A DNA stretch of 64,000 nt from Rhodophyticola sp017644125 (GCF_042140125.1 NZ_CP159473.1); one strand, 5' to 3'; counted from the first letter of the stretch, positions 16,939 to 26,352 are shown. The notes: a model not told the origin generated them from the sequence alone. Numbers and translations are program-made.

Positions 16939-17312
16939 GATTCTGTCAACCGAGAGCTTCCGGCAGGCCGGCACATCGGTCGATATGACCATCGGCAACA
17001 GGGGAGAGGGACGCGAATGTCAGATGTGATGCAGCAGAACGCGGGCTATGGCCGCTCAGGCCGCGCGGTTCCGACCCATCCGCTTGCGAATGCTGCGCCC
17101 GTGCTTGAACAAGCGCTGCCGCAACCTCGCGCGGATCAGATCCCGGTATCTGACGGCGGGGGACGTCGCGGCCCTCCAAACTCGGGAGCCTTTTTCCCCA
17201 AGCCGGAAGTCGTGTCAACCAGGCGCCTCTTGAAGCCCACGTGGCCCACAACTAAGAACTCTCTTAACCGTAAGCACATAAGACATCTCCGAGATCAGAC
17301 AGGCAGGACCCG
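16939..17312. other. intergenic region upstream of clpP
   Basis: About 370 bases with no convincing gene. Two short plus-strand frames exist (17017-17328, preceded by GGGGAGAGGG, and 17048-17233), but neither shows a recognisable protein and the longer one runs into clpP. The clpP promoter must lie in the lower-GC stretch 17250-17300. A CTTGAAG at 17229-17235 recalls a heat-shock minus-35 element but lacks a properly spaced minus-10. Confidence 0.4.
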
Positions 17313-17942
17313 ATGCAAGACCCCGTAGACTATTTTCAGAACAACCTCGTGCCCATGGTGGTCGAACAGACCAGCCGGGGCGAACGCGCCTATGATATCT
17401 TCTCGCGGCTCCTGAAAGAGCGGATCATCTTCGTCAATGGCCCGGTCCATGACGGGATGAGCCAGCTGGTGGTGGCGCAGCTTCTGCATCTGGAGGCGGA
17501 GAACCCGTCCAAGGAAATCTCGATGTATATCAACTCCCCCGGCGGGGTGGTGACCTCGGGCCTGTCGATCTACGACACGATGCAGTACATCAAGCCCAAG
17601 GTGTCGACCCTTGTTGTCGGGCAGGCGGCCTCGATGGGATCGATCCTGTCCGTCGCCGGGGAGGCCGGGATGCGGTTCGCCTTGCCCAACGCGCGGATCA
17701 TGGTGCACCAGCCCTCGGGCGGTTATCAGGGTCAGGCCACCGACATCATGATTCATGCCGCCGAGACGCAGAAGATCAAGGATCAGATCAATGCCATCTA
17801 TGTCAAACATACCGGCAACGCGCTGAAAGACGTCGAGGCCACGCTTGAGCGCGACAAGTTCATGTCTCCCGAAGAGGCCAAGGCCTGGGGCCATATCGAC
17901 GAAATTCTTGAAAATCGTCCCACCGACGACGCAAAGAGTTGA
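17313..17942 (+). CDS. clpP: ATP-dependent Clp protease proteolytic subunit
   Basis: 209-aa serine peptidase forming the tetradecameric chamber that degrades proteins unfolded by ClpX or ClpA. The catalytic triad is Ser107 (GQAASMGS), His132 (MVHQPSGG) and Asp181 (LERDKF); length and motifs match the family exactly. It precedes clpX by 154 bases on the same strand, the standard order. The gap holds a GC hairpin that may reduce read-through. Essential regulator of protein quality control and, in alphaproteobacteria, of cell-cycle proteolysis. Confidence 0.97.
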   Translation: MQDPVDYFQNNLVPMVVEQTSRGERAYDIFSRLLKERIIFVNGPVHDGMSQLVVAQLLHLEAENPSKEISMYINSPGGVVTSGLSIYDTMQYIKPKVSTLVVGQAASMGSILSVAGEAGMRFALPNARIMVHQPSGGYQGQATDIMIHAAETQKIKDQINAIYVKHTGNALKDVEATLERDKFMSPEEAKAWGHIDEILENRPTDDAKS

Positions 17943-17954
17943 TAATATCACAAT

Positions 17955-17976
17955 GCCGCGGGGTGAGCGCCGCGGC
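17955..17976 (+). terminator. weak hairpin after clpP
   Basis: GCCGCGG-8 base loop-CCGCGGC is a perfect 7-bp stem 13 bases past the clpP stop. It is followed by TGACATTTTGG and not by a clean T tract, so it may act only as a partial terminator or mRNA-stability element between clpP and clpX. Confidence 0.4.
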
Positions 17977-18096
17977 TGACATTTTGGCGTTGTGGCTGCC
18001 GGGGGGCTGTTCTAGGCTGCTTGGAACGGCATCCCAGACAGGGCCCATATCCGGGTTTGGGCGGGCCTCCGGACACAACCCGTTGAGGTAGATGAC

Positions 18097-19362
18097 ATGG
18101 CGAATTCCTCCGGCAATGACTCGAAGAACACGCTTTACTGTTCGTTTTGCGGCAAGAGCCAGCACGAGGTGCGCAAGCTGATTGCCGGGCCGACCGTCTT
18201 CATCTGCGACGAGTGCGTCGAGCTTTGCATGGATATCATCCGGGAAGAGACGAAATCGGCGGGATTGAAAGCCACCGATGGCGTGCCCAGCCCGAAGGAG
18301 ATTTGCGAAGTCCTCGATGACTACGTGATCGGGCAAAGCCACGCGAAACGGGTTTTGTCGGTCGCTGTGCACAACCACTACAAGCGTCTCAACCACGCCG
18401 GCAAAACCGATATCGAACTGGCCAAATCGAACATCCTGCTGATCGGGCCCACTGGCTGCGGCAAGACGCTTCTGGCGCAGACGCTGGCCCGGATTCTGGA
18501 CGTTCCCTTCACCATGGCCGATGCGACCACGCTGACCGAAGCGGGCTATGTGGGCGAGGATGTGGAGAATATCATCCTGAAGCTGCTGCAGGCGTCGGAA
18601 TACAATGTGGACCGCGCGCAGCGCGGCATCGTCTACATCGACGAGGTCGACAAGATCACCCGCAAGTCCGACAACCCGTCGATCACCCGCGACGTCTCGG
18701 GCGAGGGTGTGCAGCAGGCGCTGCTGAAGATCATGGAAGGCACCGTGGCCTCCGTGCCGCCGCAGGGCGGCCGTAAGCATCCGCAGCAGGAATTCCTGCA
18801 GGTCGACACGACCAATATCCTGTTCATCTGCGGCGGCGCCTTTGCCGGCCTTGAAAAGATCATCGCCCAACGCGGCAAGGGCTCCGCCATCGGGTTCGGC
18901 GCCGATGTGAAGGAGAACGACACCCGTGGCGTGGGAGAGATGTTCGGTGAGCTGGAACCCGAAGACCTTCTGAAATTCGGGCTGATCCCGGAATTCGTGG
19001 GGCGTCTGCCGGTCATCGCCACACTGACCGATCTGGACGAGGATGCGCTGATCACGATCCTGACGCAGCCGAAGAATGCCCTTGTGAAACAGTATCAGCG
19101 GCTGTTTGAACTGGAAGACGCCAAGCTGAAATTCACCGATGACGCCCTTGGCGCGATTGCGAAACGCGCGATTGCCCGCAAGACCGGTGCACGGGGTTTG
19201 CGCTCGATCATGGAGGATATTCTGCTTGATACCATGTTCGATCTGCCGGGTGCCGACGGGGTCGAAGAGGTTGTGGTGAATGAGGAGGCCGTGACCTCCG
19301 ACGCGCAGCCTTTGCTGATCTATGCGGAACGCTCGAAGGAAGAGCCGGCCAGTGCCGGATGA
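18097..19362 (+). CDS. clpX: ATP-dependent Clp protease ATP-binding subunit ClpX
   Basis: 421-aa AAA+ unfoldase that feeds substrates to ClpP. The N-terminal zinc-binding domain uses Cys15, Cys18, Cys37 and Cys40. Walker A GPTGCGKT is at 117-124, the GYVG pore loop at 150-153, Walker B IDEV at 181-184, and the ClpP-contacting FGLIPEFVGRLP region and ARGLRSIMEDILLD sensor-2 follow. The start follows GAGGTAGATGAC. Its stop overlaps the next gene by four bases (ATGA), which is not the usual lon neighbour. Confidence 0.97.
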   Translation: MANSSGNDSKNTLYCSFCGKSQHEVRKLIAGPTVFICDECVELCMDIIREETKSAGLKATDGVPSPKEICEVLDDYVIGQSHAKRVLSVAVHNHYKRLNHAGKTDIELAKSNILLIGPTGCGKTLLAQTLARILDVPFTMADATTLTEAGYVGEDVENIILKLLQASEYNVDRAQRGIVYIDEVDKITRKSDNPSITRDVSGEGVQQALLKIMEGTVASVPPQGGRKHPQQEFLQVDTTNILFICGGAFAGLEKIIAQRGKGSAIGFGADVKENDTRGVGEMFGELEPEDLLKFGLIPEFVGRLPVIATLTDLDEDALITILTQPKNALVKQYQRLFELEDAKLKFTDDALGAIAKRAIARKTGARGLRSIMEDILLDTMFDLPGADGVEEVVVNEEAVTSDAQPLLIYAERSKEEPASAG

Positions 19363-19766
19363 TCCGGCGGATCCGATCGGGGAGCGCTTTCGAAGACAGG
19401 TTCTCCTATTGTCGTGCCGTCGTTGCCGGCGGCACGGTCTACGTTGCCGGATCCTGCGCCCATAGCGACTACATGCCGACGGATATCGTCGGGCAATGCG
19501 CCTCCGCGTTGCGGGTCGTCGATGCGGCGCTTCGGGACGCGGGGACAGAGCTGCAGCATGTGGTGCGCGTGGTCTATTACCTGACCGATATTGGGGAATT
19601 CGAAGATTGTGCGCCGCTGCTGCGCGACGCCTTTGGCGCGCATCCGCCCGCCGCCTCCATCATCGAGGCCAAACTGATCGACCCGGCGGATCGCATCGAG
19701 ATCGAAGTGACGGCCGTTTTGCCGAGCCAGGCGCCGCTCAGCGCAGCCAGAGATTCTCGCGTTTGA
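19359..19766 (+). CDS. RidA/YjgF-family protein
   Basis: 135-aa protein with the chorismate-mutase-like Rid fold: VVAGGTVYVAGSCAHS, VVRVVYYLTDIGEFEDCAPLLRDAFG and the final IEAKLIDPADRIEIEVTAV strand. In true RidA imine deaminases an arginine sits in the PxR motif before this strand; here the sequence reads HPPAASII, so the catalytic arginine is absent and it belongs to a non-deaminase Rid subgroup. The start overlaps the clpX stop. The end overlaps the convergent glycosyltransferase-like gene by 29 bases. The function is unknown. Confidence 0.82.
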   Translation: MIRRIRSGSAFEDRFSYCRAVVAGGTVYVAGSCAHSDYMPTDIVGQCASALRVVDAALRDAGTELQHVVRVVYYLTDIGEFEDCAPLLRDAFGAHPPAASIIEAKLIDPADRIEIEVTAVLPSQAPLSAARDSRV

Positions 19767-20730
19767 GCGTGTTGCGAATGGCCTGTTCGCGGCGCGGCAG
19801 GTTGTCCCGGTCGAAGAGCGCCCGGGCCTTCTGTCCCTTGCCCTGATAGATCATCCGTTTCATCGGCTCGTAGGATTTCAGCACCTTCTTGATCCAGTTC
19901 GGGGCGGAGACATCCTCCAGCGCGTCGATGACGAACTGTGGCTCGCGCGCATAGAGAAGGGGCAGAAGCCGGTAGTGGCAGCTGGTCCTGCCGTCAAGCC
20001 AGCCCGGCTCAAGCGCCTCGCGCCCGCCGCCAAGCGCATGAATGACAAGCGGCAGCGCCACCTGATCGAGCCAGGGCCAGAGTGACTGGCAGACCAGTTC
20101 GCCCGGCGGGTCGTCCCGTATGGCAAGCGCATATTCCAGAAAGCGGTCACCGAATTTGTGCGGACATTCATAGAAGAAAAAGCCCGCGTTGAAATAGAGA
20201 TACCGCCGCCAGTATTCATCGGGCTCCGTCAGGTCGAGAGAGCTTTCGAAGTCGAGACCGAATTTCTCGTAAAGAGCTCTCCAGATCTGTGTGTAGCCGG
20301 GACCATACAGCTCGATCTGCGGCCATGTCCCCTCCCGTCGGAGCGAGGCCGAGGGTCTGGCGAAATCGAACGGCACATCGGAGAGATCTCCGGTGATCAG
20401 TGTATCCGTGTCGAAAAAGACAAACGGCTGCCCCCCGGGCATCGCGGCCAATGCCTCGATCTTGTTGCCATAGGGGTAGCTGTCGCCGAAATGCCGGCTT
20501 TCAAAGGGCAGTATCTCCACGTCGAGCCGCGTGAACAGCTGTCGCACGGCCTCGTCATTGATGCGCGGATCCCTCGGCCATAACGCGCCCGGCTGCGGTT
20601 CGGCCACGAAAAGCCGGCCGCTGAAGCCCGGGCTGTACTGGCGAAGGGACGCCGCAAAAAGCGCAGCCTCGTATTGCAGCCGGCCCGCTTGCGCGACGAC
20701 GATAACGTTGAAGGGCTGATCTGAAGGCAT
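19738..20730 (-). CDS. glycosyltransferase-like protein, GT-A fold
   Basis: 330-aa soluble protein without signal or membrane segments. The N-terminus FNVIVVAQAGRLQYEAALFAASLR and the FFDTDTLITGD motif (DTD at 107-109) resemble the metal- and sugar-nucleotide-binding part of GT-A glycosyltransferases. The YLYFNAGFFFYECP segment near residue 180 fits the acceptor side. The C-terminal 60 residues are basic. It lies 86 bases downstream of ppsA on the same strand. The donor and acceptor are unknown. Confidence 0.65.
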   Translation of the reverse strand: MPSDQPFNVIVVAQAGRLQYEAALFAASLRQYSPGFSGRLFVAEPQPGALWPRDPRINDEAVRQLFTRLDVEILPFESRHFGDSYPYGNKIEALAAMPGGQPFVFFDTDTLITGDLSDVPFDFARPSASLRREGTWPQIELYGPGYTQIWRALYEKFGLDFESSLDLTEPDEYWRRYLYFNAGFFFYECPHKFGDRFLEYALAIRDDPPGELVCQSLWPWLDQVALPLVIHALGGGREALEPGWLDGRTSCHYRLLPLLYAREPQFVIDALEDVSAPNWIKKVLKSYEPMKRMIYQGKGQKARALFDRDNLPRREQAIRNTLKRENLWLR

Positions 20731-20816
20731 GTCCGCTCGCTGGCCGTTATGGCATCAGCGCAGTCTAGCCGATCGGCAGGTGTCATTCCAACCTCCGATC
20801 GGCATATCCGTGGCCG

Positions 20817-23198
20817 TCAGCTTTCCGCTTCGGCGACATGGGTCTTGACCGCAAGGAAACTGTCCGGCGTCACCGAGATCGTGTCGATACCCGCCTCCAC
20901 CAGCAGCCGGGCAAAGGCCGGGTCGTTGCTGGGCGCCTGACCGCAAAGTCCCACCTTCGCTCCGGCGGCGTGGGCGCGTTCGATCAGTGTCTTGATCATC
21001 CAGATCACGGCGGGGTCATCCTCCCGGAACAGATCGGCCAGTTCTTCGCCGTCACGGTCGATGCCAAGCGTCAGCTGGGTCAGGTCATTGGACCCGATGG
21101 AAAACCCGTCGAACCGTTCGGCAAATTCGTCGGCCCGGATCACATTGGACGGGATCTCCCCCATGACATAGACCTGCAGACCGTTCTCGCCGCGCGCGAG
21201 CCCGTTTTCGGCCATCACCGCCAGCACGCGGTCGGCCTCCTCCGGTGTGCGGCAGAACGGGATCATCACGATGGCATTGTCGAACCCCATCTTCTCGCGC
21301 AGCATCTTGATGGCCCGGCATTCCAGCGCAAAACCTTCCCGATACCGTGGCGAGTAGTAGCGGGAGGCGCCGCGAAAGCCGATCATCGGGTTTTCTTCCT
21401 TGGGCTCAAACGCATGCCCGCCCAGAAGCTCCGCGTATTCATTGGTTTTGAAATCGCTCATCCGGATGATAACCGGCTTCGGATAGGCAACGGCGCATAT
21501 CCGCGACAGGCCGCGCGCCAGTGTCTCGACAAAGAACTCCGGCTTGACATCGTAGGCCTGTGTCAACTCCTCGATCTGCGCCTTCACCTCGTCATCGGGC
21601 AAAGTGTCGTAGTTCACCAGCGCCATGGGGTGGACCTGAACGGCGCTGTTGACCACAAACTCCATCCGCGCGAGCCCCACCCCCTCCGACGGCAGCCGCC
21701 ACCAGCGGAAGGCGGCGGACGGGTTGGCGAGGTTCAGCATGATCCGGGTCCTGGTTTCCGGCACATGATCGAGACGAAGCTCCTCCACCTCATACTCCGC
21801 GATGCCGGCATGGATCAGGCCCGCATCCCCGCCCGAGCAATCCACCGTCACCTCCTGTTCGTCATGCAGCACATGGGTTGCGGTGCCGGTGCCGACGATA
21901 GCGGGCAGGCCCAGTTCCCGGCTGACGATCGCCGCATGCGATGTCCGCCCGCCGTGATCGGTGATAATCGCCGCGGCGCGCTTCATGATCGGCACCCAGT
22001 CCGGGTCGGTGGTGGAGGTGACAAGAATGGCGCCATCGACGAAACGGTCGATATCGCTGGCATGTTCGATCAGGCAGATCCGGCCTGCCGCAACTGCCGC
22101 CCCGACACTCAGACCTTTCAGAATGACCGGGCCGGCCTCTTTTATTGTATAAGATTTCATCGCGCCGGTGTCCGCGCGCGACTGCACAGTTTCCGGACGG
22201 GCCTGAACGATGAAAAGCTCGCCCGTCTCGCCATCCTTGGCCCATTCCATGTCCATCGGCTGACCGTAATGGTCTTCGATCGTGGCGGCCTGACGACCCA
22301 GTTCGAGGATTTCCGCGTCACTCAGCACGAAGGAGGCCCGTTCCGCCCTGGAGGTGGGAACGTTCTTGATGTCGCCACCGGTCCGCCCCGCATAGATCAT
22401 CTTCTTTTCCTTCGCGCCCAGTGTCTTTTCGACGATGGGCACCAGATCGGGCTGATCCAGAAGCGGTTTGTAGACCATGTATTCGTCCGGGTTCACCGCG
22501 CCCTGAACGACGTTTTCGCCAAGACCCCAGGCCGCGTTGATCAGCACAACCTTGTCAAAGCCGGTTTCCGTATCGATCGAGAACATCACGCCGGAGCCGC
22601 CGATATCCGAGCGCACCATGCGCTGCACCCCGATCGACAGCGCAACCTGGTTGTGATCGAACCCCTGGATCTGGCGATAGGTGATCGCCCGGTCGGTAAA
22701 CAGCGAGGCATAGCACCGCGAACACGCCGCCAGCAACGCCGCTTCCCCGCGCACGTTCAGGAAGGTTTCCTGCTGGCCGGCAAAACTGGCGTCCGGCAAG
22801 TCCTCGGCCGTGGCGCTGGAGCGGACGGCAACGGGAATGTCCGAATGGCCGGAGCGTTCCGACAGTTCGTGATATGCCGCGACAATCGCGGCGCGGCTCG
22901 CTTCGGGCCAGTCGCCTTTGACGATCGCGGTGCGAATCGAGGAGCCGGCCTCCTGCAACGTGATCTTGTGGGCGGCCAGATCCTCCATGTTATCGGCGAT
23001 GAGCGCGTTCAGCTCGTTGGCGCGGATGAACTCGCGAAAGGCATCGGATGTGGTCGCAAATCCCGGCGGCACCTGAATGCCCTTGGCGCCAAGCTGCTGC
23101 ACCATCTCGCCAAGGGAGCTGTTCTTGCCCCCGACCAGTGCCACATCTCCGCGGGACAGTGTTTCGAACCAGATCACAGTCTTGAGTTCAGTCTGCAT
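20817..23198 (-). CDS. ppsA: phosphoenolpyruvate synthase
   Basis: 793-aa enzyme converting pyruvate, ATP and water to phosphoenolpyruvate, AMP and phosphate for gluconeogenesis. The N-terminal ATP-grasp part contains LVGGKNSSLGEMVQ and VAVRSSATAEDLPDASFAGQ. The swivelling phosphohistidine domain has GGRTSHAAIVSRELGLPAIVG with the catalytic His. The C-terminal TIM barrel ends with the GLCGQAPSNDP segment containing the catalytic Cys. Length equals the family norm. The start is fixed by GAGGAGGG about five bases upstream. Pyruvate phosphate dikinase is excluded by length and by the PpsA-type N-terminus. Confidence 0.95.
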   Translation of the reverse strand: MQTELKTVIWFETLSRGDVALVGGKNSSLGEMVQQLGAKGIQVPPGFATTSDAFREFIRANELNALIADNMEDLAAHKITLQEAGSSIRTAIVKGDWPEASRAAIVAAYHELSERSGHSDIPVAVRSSATAEDLPDASFAGQQETFLNVRGEAALLAACSRCYASLFTDRAITYRQIQGFDHNQVALSIGVQRMVRSDIGGSGVMFSIDTETGFDKVVLINAAWGLGENVVQGAVNPDEYMVYKPLLDQPDLVPIVEKTLGAKEKKMIYAGRTGGDIKNVPTSRAERASFVLSDAEILELGRQAATIEDHYGQPMDMEWAKDGETGELFIVQARPETVQSRADTGAMKSYTIKEAGPVILKGLSVGAAVAAGRICLIEHASDIDRFVDGAILVTSTTDPDWVPIMKRAAAIITDHGGRTSHAAIVSRELGLPAIVGTGTATHVLHDEQEVTVDCSGGDAGLIHAGIAEYEVEELRLDHVPETRTRIMLNLANPSAAFRWWRLPSEGVGLARMEFVVNSAVQVHPMALVNYDTLPDDEVKAQIEELTQAYDVKPEFFVETLARGLSRICAVAYPKPVIIRMSDFKTNEYAELLGGHAFEPKEENPMIGFRGASRYYSPRYREGFALECRAIKMLREKMGFDNAIVMIPFCRTPEEADRVLAVMAENGLARGENGLQVYVMGEIPSNVIRADEFAERFDGFSIGSNDLTQLTLGIDRDGEELADLFREDDPAVIWMIKTLIERAHAAGAKVGLCGQAPSNDPAFARLLVEAGIDTISVTPDSFLAVKTHVAEAES

Positions 23199-23355
23199 TG
23201 CGCCCTCCTCGGCGTTTTGAATGTGCTGTCCGGCGTACTATGGCCGGATGTGGAGACACGCGAATTGAGGTGTGTCAATTTCACCTGCAATGAATTCAGA
23301 TAGAAATCCAGAGCCCCGGGGCTGACCCGGACCGATTTGCAAGACGAGGATGCGC

Positions 23356-23730
23356 ATGACCAGAAATGATCAGATAGACAGCTTGTTGGCCCGTGTCGAA
23401 ACGGCCGGCGCGGTGGATGAAGCGTTGCTGGAGGAGGTCTCGGCGGGAATCGCGGCAGAGTTCCCCATGGCCGCCCAGATCGATCACAAAGGTCACGCAG
23501 GCACCGATGCGGCGCTGCATCTGGTCGATACCTGTCTTCCGGGTTGGACGATTTCCCTCCGCGGCAAGGCGACCGAGCCGGACGGGCATTGGCGCTGCTC
23601 CCTGCGGGAGACGTCATCGCGCGACAACGACGCGTTTGTGGGCGTAGGGCTGGGCCCGACCGTCGGCCATGCCTTGCTCATGGCGCTGTTGAAGCTGATC
23701 AGAAGCGGCGCCCACGCCCCCTCCGTTTGA
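23356..23730 (+). CDS. conserved hypothetical protein
   Basis: 124-aa small protein I do not recognise by function. The ATG at 23356 has GAGG six bases upstream, whereas the ATG at 23350 sits too close to that site. The sequence has a globular look: an N-terminal helix (IDSLLARVETAGAVDEALLEEV), the LVDTCLPGWTISLRGKA and GHWRCSLRETSSRDND strands, and a terminal hydrophobic helix GHALLMALLKLIRSG. No signal peptide or cysteine pair is seen. It faces away from ppsA. Confidence 0.6.
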   Translation: MTRNDQIDSLLARVETAGAVDEALLEEVSAGIAAEFPMAAQIDHKGHAGTDAALHLVDTCLPGWTISLRGKATEPDGHWRCSLRETSSRDNDAFVGVGLGPTVGHALLMALLKLIRSGAHAPSV

Positions 23731-24193
23731 CCGCGCCGCGCCCGGGCGCCGGGTTACTGTGCCCTGCCGCTACGGCCGCAAAGGCCCGGGGCAGCCGATC
23801 GGGATAGAGGACCTCCGGAGCTGGATCCCCGCCCCGTTGAAGGCCGGGGCGCCTTAAGAACGAGAGTGCTGCATCGCGTGCGATGGATCGAGATCGCGGG
23901 GAACGGCAAGTGGCGGCCCGGTTGCGGCTGCAAGAGCGCCGAAGCGTTATGTGCGCCGCCAGAATGAAGCCGATCGGAAAAAAGACTTGTGCGGATAGAC
24001 TACATGATCGCTGAGCGGCGGCCTGGAATTGGCAATCCGCCGCCCCGGCTCTTAAGATCAATCCTTGGCGTTTTGAACTGGAATTGCCACTTTCTGTGAT
24101 GCCTTCCGGCAAAGCATATGCATGTTCCTTACTTCCGCCCAAGATCGGTTTGGCGGGAAAGCAAAGGGACGCGACCAAGTCACTGCTTTGGGT
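23731..24193. other. non-coding stretch before the GT61-FkbM gene
   Basis: 463 bases with no supportable gene. A GC stem CGCCCCG/CGGGGCG (23830-23851) is followed by no T tract. Base composition drops noticeably after about 23940, continuing into the following gene. No tRNA, integrase remnant or direct repeat was spotted. Confidence 0.4.
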
Positions 24194-25936
24194 TCAATCG
24201 CGTATCCAGGCTTCAACGCCGCGACGGCAGTATAGGGGATCGGGACGCAAACCCGCTGTGCTCAGCGCTGCCCGGCATCTCTTCATTCCATCGCGCCCGT
24301 AAATGTCGCGATGCAGCTCGACAACCACGACCCGAAAGCAGGACAGGTCCGCGTTCTCCAGCAAGGTCAGTTCCCCACCCTCAATATCCATCAGGAGGGC
24401 AGTTGGGCGAAACTCTTCTACGATCTTGGAAAAGTCTACAGTCGGCACAGTTTCCAGCCGCATTCCGGGGATCGCGGCTCTTCCGTCATCCACGACCATC
24501 GAGCCGAGGTAGTCTTCGGCGACGGCAAACGCCATTTCGGCCGGCGCGTCACTGCCTGCCACGACAATACCGTGGCGGATTTCAGCCCTTTCCTCCAGGC
24601 CGTTGCGTGCATAAAGCTTGCGGGCTACCGGCACCATATCCGAATTGGCTTCGAAACTCAGAAGTGCGTCGACATCGCAATTCAGAGCCACTGCACTTCC
24701 CACGATTCCGGATCCTGCGCCAAGTTCCAGCAACCGGTCGCTGTTTCGAATGTGTCCGAACGCACTTCTCACCTCCTGGCGCTCATAAAAGCCATCGCGG
24801 AGTGATCTGATTTTTTTCCTGTCGAGATGAGGACCTGCCGGAACTTCCACGCCCCAGTAATGCGCCAGGGCTGCCGGTTTTCGCAGTGGTTCGCTACGTT
24901 TAACTGGCAGGTAGCCGTGACCTTTCATGTCCTGAGCAATTGATTTTGAAGATGGCAGGCCAAGACTGGCATGCGTGTCGCCATCCATGGCTGCACCAAA
25001 CCCCCGAAGCGCCTCAAAAAGATGTTTTGGATCTAGCTCCCCATGACTCTTTGATGTCGCGCGGTCGAGTTTTTCTGGGCGCCATTCACGCAGGACTGCA
25101 TCAAACACCTTCAAATCAACCTCGGCCATGGCACGAAGCTGGCGCTGACCGACGGCCAAGGAACCTGGTCTGAAACGGCGCTGGATCGAGGCCGCAACCT
25201 GTCCGGGTCGGGCGACGAGGCCAAACAAGTGAACAGCCGAACCATCATCGAAGATGATGCGCTTGGCGCCTCTGTATAAGCTGATTTGCTCGGTAAGGCT
25301 CAGCCGTTCGGGCCGCAGAACTCGAAACCCGCGATCGGAGAGATATTGCTCAAGTGCGACATCGCCTAGAATGCGCCCCTTCTTCGTTTTGCTGAGCCCT
25401 GCTCGGGAAACATACAGTCGCTTTGGCGAGTTCGCTTCGGGTTCGGGCCAAGTCCGGCTCTGCAGGAAAAGGCGGAATTCGGGAGTGCCCGTTTCCAGCG
25501 CGCCGGTGCCAAAACCCTGCTCCGGCACGATCAGGCGATCGACACGTGTGGGCCGCGTCAATACCTGTCTGCGCACCCCCGGCGACAGGATATCAAGAAA
25601 CTCTGCCTGAAAGCCTGTTTCAACTCGATCACGATCAGCGGGCCCCTTTGGCACGAACAACAGTGAGTCAAACGACTCGGGTGGGGCGTGAATCGGCCAA
25701 AGCCGGGAAAGGCTCTCGACCAGAAAATGGCCGAAATGCCAAGACATGATCCCGGCAAAAAGGTGAGTTCCGGCGATGTGCTCTACAGGCTCGATGGGAG
25801 CCGGCGGCGAAAAGAGAGCAACGTCTCCACGAAAGATCGTGCTTTCAGGGACGAAACGTCCCTTCGCATCCAAAACCCCCAGACCGCCGTCACCCCTTGC
25901 ATTGGGCACAATCACTGCGTCATCGATAATCCGCAT
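24194..25936 (-). CDS. GT61-family glycosyltransferase fused to FkbM-type methyltransferase
   Basis: About 580 aa with two enzyme modules. Roughly the first 290 residues resemble the GT61 (DUF563) glycosyltransferases, with HFGHFLVESLSRLW near 70-83, RLYVSRAGLSKTKKGR near 176-191 and IIFDDGSAVHLFGLV near 230-244. Residues from about 380 form a class I methyltransferase of the FkbM type: LLELGAGSGIVGSAVA (404-419) binds S-adenosylmethionine and ALLMDIEGGELTLL (516-529) is the family core. The ATG at 25936 was chosen; a GTG three codons upstream is possible. AT-richer codon use than the neighbours and isolation between gaps suggest horizontal acquisition. Likely role: building and methylating a surface glycan. 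Confidence 0.75.
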   Translation of the reverse strand: MRIIDDAVIVPNARGDGGLGVLDAKGRFVPESTIFRGDVALFSPPAPIEPVEHIAGTHLFAGIMSWHFGHFLVESLSRLWPIHAPPESFDSLLFVPKGPADRDRVETGFQAEFLDILSPGVRRQVLTRPTRVDRLIVPEQGFGTGALETGTPEFRLFLQSRTWPEPEANSPKRLYVSRAGLSKTKKGRILGDVALEQYLSDRGFRVLRPERLSLTEQISLYRGAKRIIFDDGSAVHLFGLVARPGQVAASIQRRFRPGSLAVGQRQLRAMAEVDLKVFDAVLREWRPEKLDRATSKSHGELDPKHLFEALRGFGAAMDGDTHASLGLPSSKSIAQDMKGHGYLPVKRSEPLRKPAALAHYWGVEVPAGPHLDRKKIRSLRDGFYERQEVRSAFGHIRNSDRLLELGAGSGIVGSAVALNCDVDALLSFEANSDMVPVARKLYARNGLEERAEIRHGIVVAGSDAPAEMAFAVAEDYLGSMVVDDGRAAIPGMRLETVPTVDFSKIVEEFRPTALLMDIEGGELTLLENADLSCFRVVVVELHRDIYGRDGMKRCRAALSTAGLRPDPLYCRRGVEAWIRD

Positions 25937-26268
25937 ACAACGCACATCCCACTACTCAGACGAAATTGCCGGGCCTGACACTGTCCGCAAAGGTTGTAGG
26001 TGCGTTCGGTCCGGCGTTCAACGCATGTATCGTCTGCATGAACGATATGCCGCCGGAAGGGCAGAGCGAACGATTTATCGAACCGCTTTTCGGATTTTTG
26101 GCAAACCCTTGGGATATCTACGAAAAGTGAGGCATTCTCCAAAAACGCATAGTGCTGAAACTGGCCTTCGCAGGGTCTCTTCGGTATAACCGTGAAACTG
26201 CTATCGACCCGCCAAACCCACCTTTCCATTCAAGGTGTTAGCGGAATTTTCAACGCAGAAGTGCGGGA
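25937..26268. other. intergenic region between GT61-FkbM gene and tRNA-Tyr
   Basis: About 330 bases of lower GC than the flanks. Short frames on both strands (for example 25912-26229 minus) show no recognisable protein and no ribosome site. Being at the 3' side of a tRNA gene, it is a typical place for integration, but I found no repeat of the tRNA 3' end within view. Confidence 0.35.
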
Positions 26269-26352
26269 TGGTGGGCGACCCTGGAATCGAACCAGGCGTG
26301 CGTCTCCGCGAGGGAGTTACAGTCCCCTGCCACACCTTGCGGCCTGTCGCCC
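26269..26352 (-). tRNA. tRNA-Tyr (GTA)
   Basis: Read on the minus strand, the acceptor stem GGGCGAC pairs with GTCGCCC and is followed by A and an encoded CCA. The anticodon loop CTGTAAC contains GTA, giving tyrosine. The long variable arm (CGCGGAGACGCACG region) fits a class II tRNA, and the T loop GGTTCGATTCC is normal. Total length is 84 nt including CCA. Assigned by hand-folding. Confidence 0.95.

Noticed and set aside
17229..17250. Heat-shock sigma-32 promoter before clpP (CTTGAAG ... CCCACA)
   Set aside because: Spacing of about 9-10 bases is too short for the consensus.
17017..17328. 103-codon frame with a good ribosome site before clpP
   Set aside because: Runs into the clpP start, has low-complexity composition and no family resemblance; retained only as a possibility in the intergenic entry.
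20838..23303. Long plus-strand frame opposite ppsA
   Set aside because: Shadow of codon bias; PEP synthase on the minus strand has all catalytic motifs.
25912..26229. 105-codon minus-strand frame beside tRNA-Tyr
   Set aside because: No ribosome site, overlaps the GT61-FkbM start and shows no protein-like pattern.
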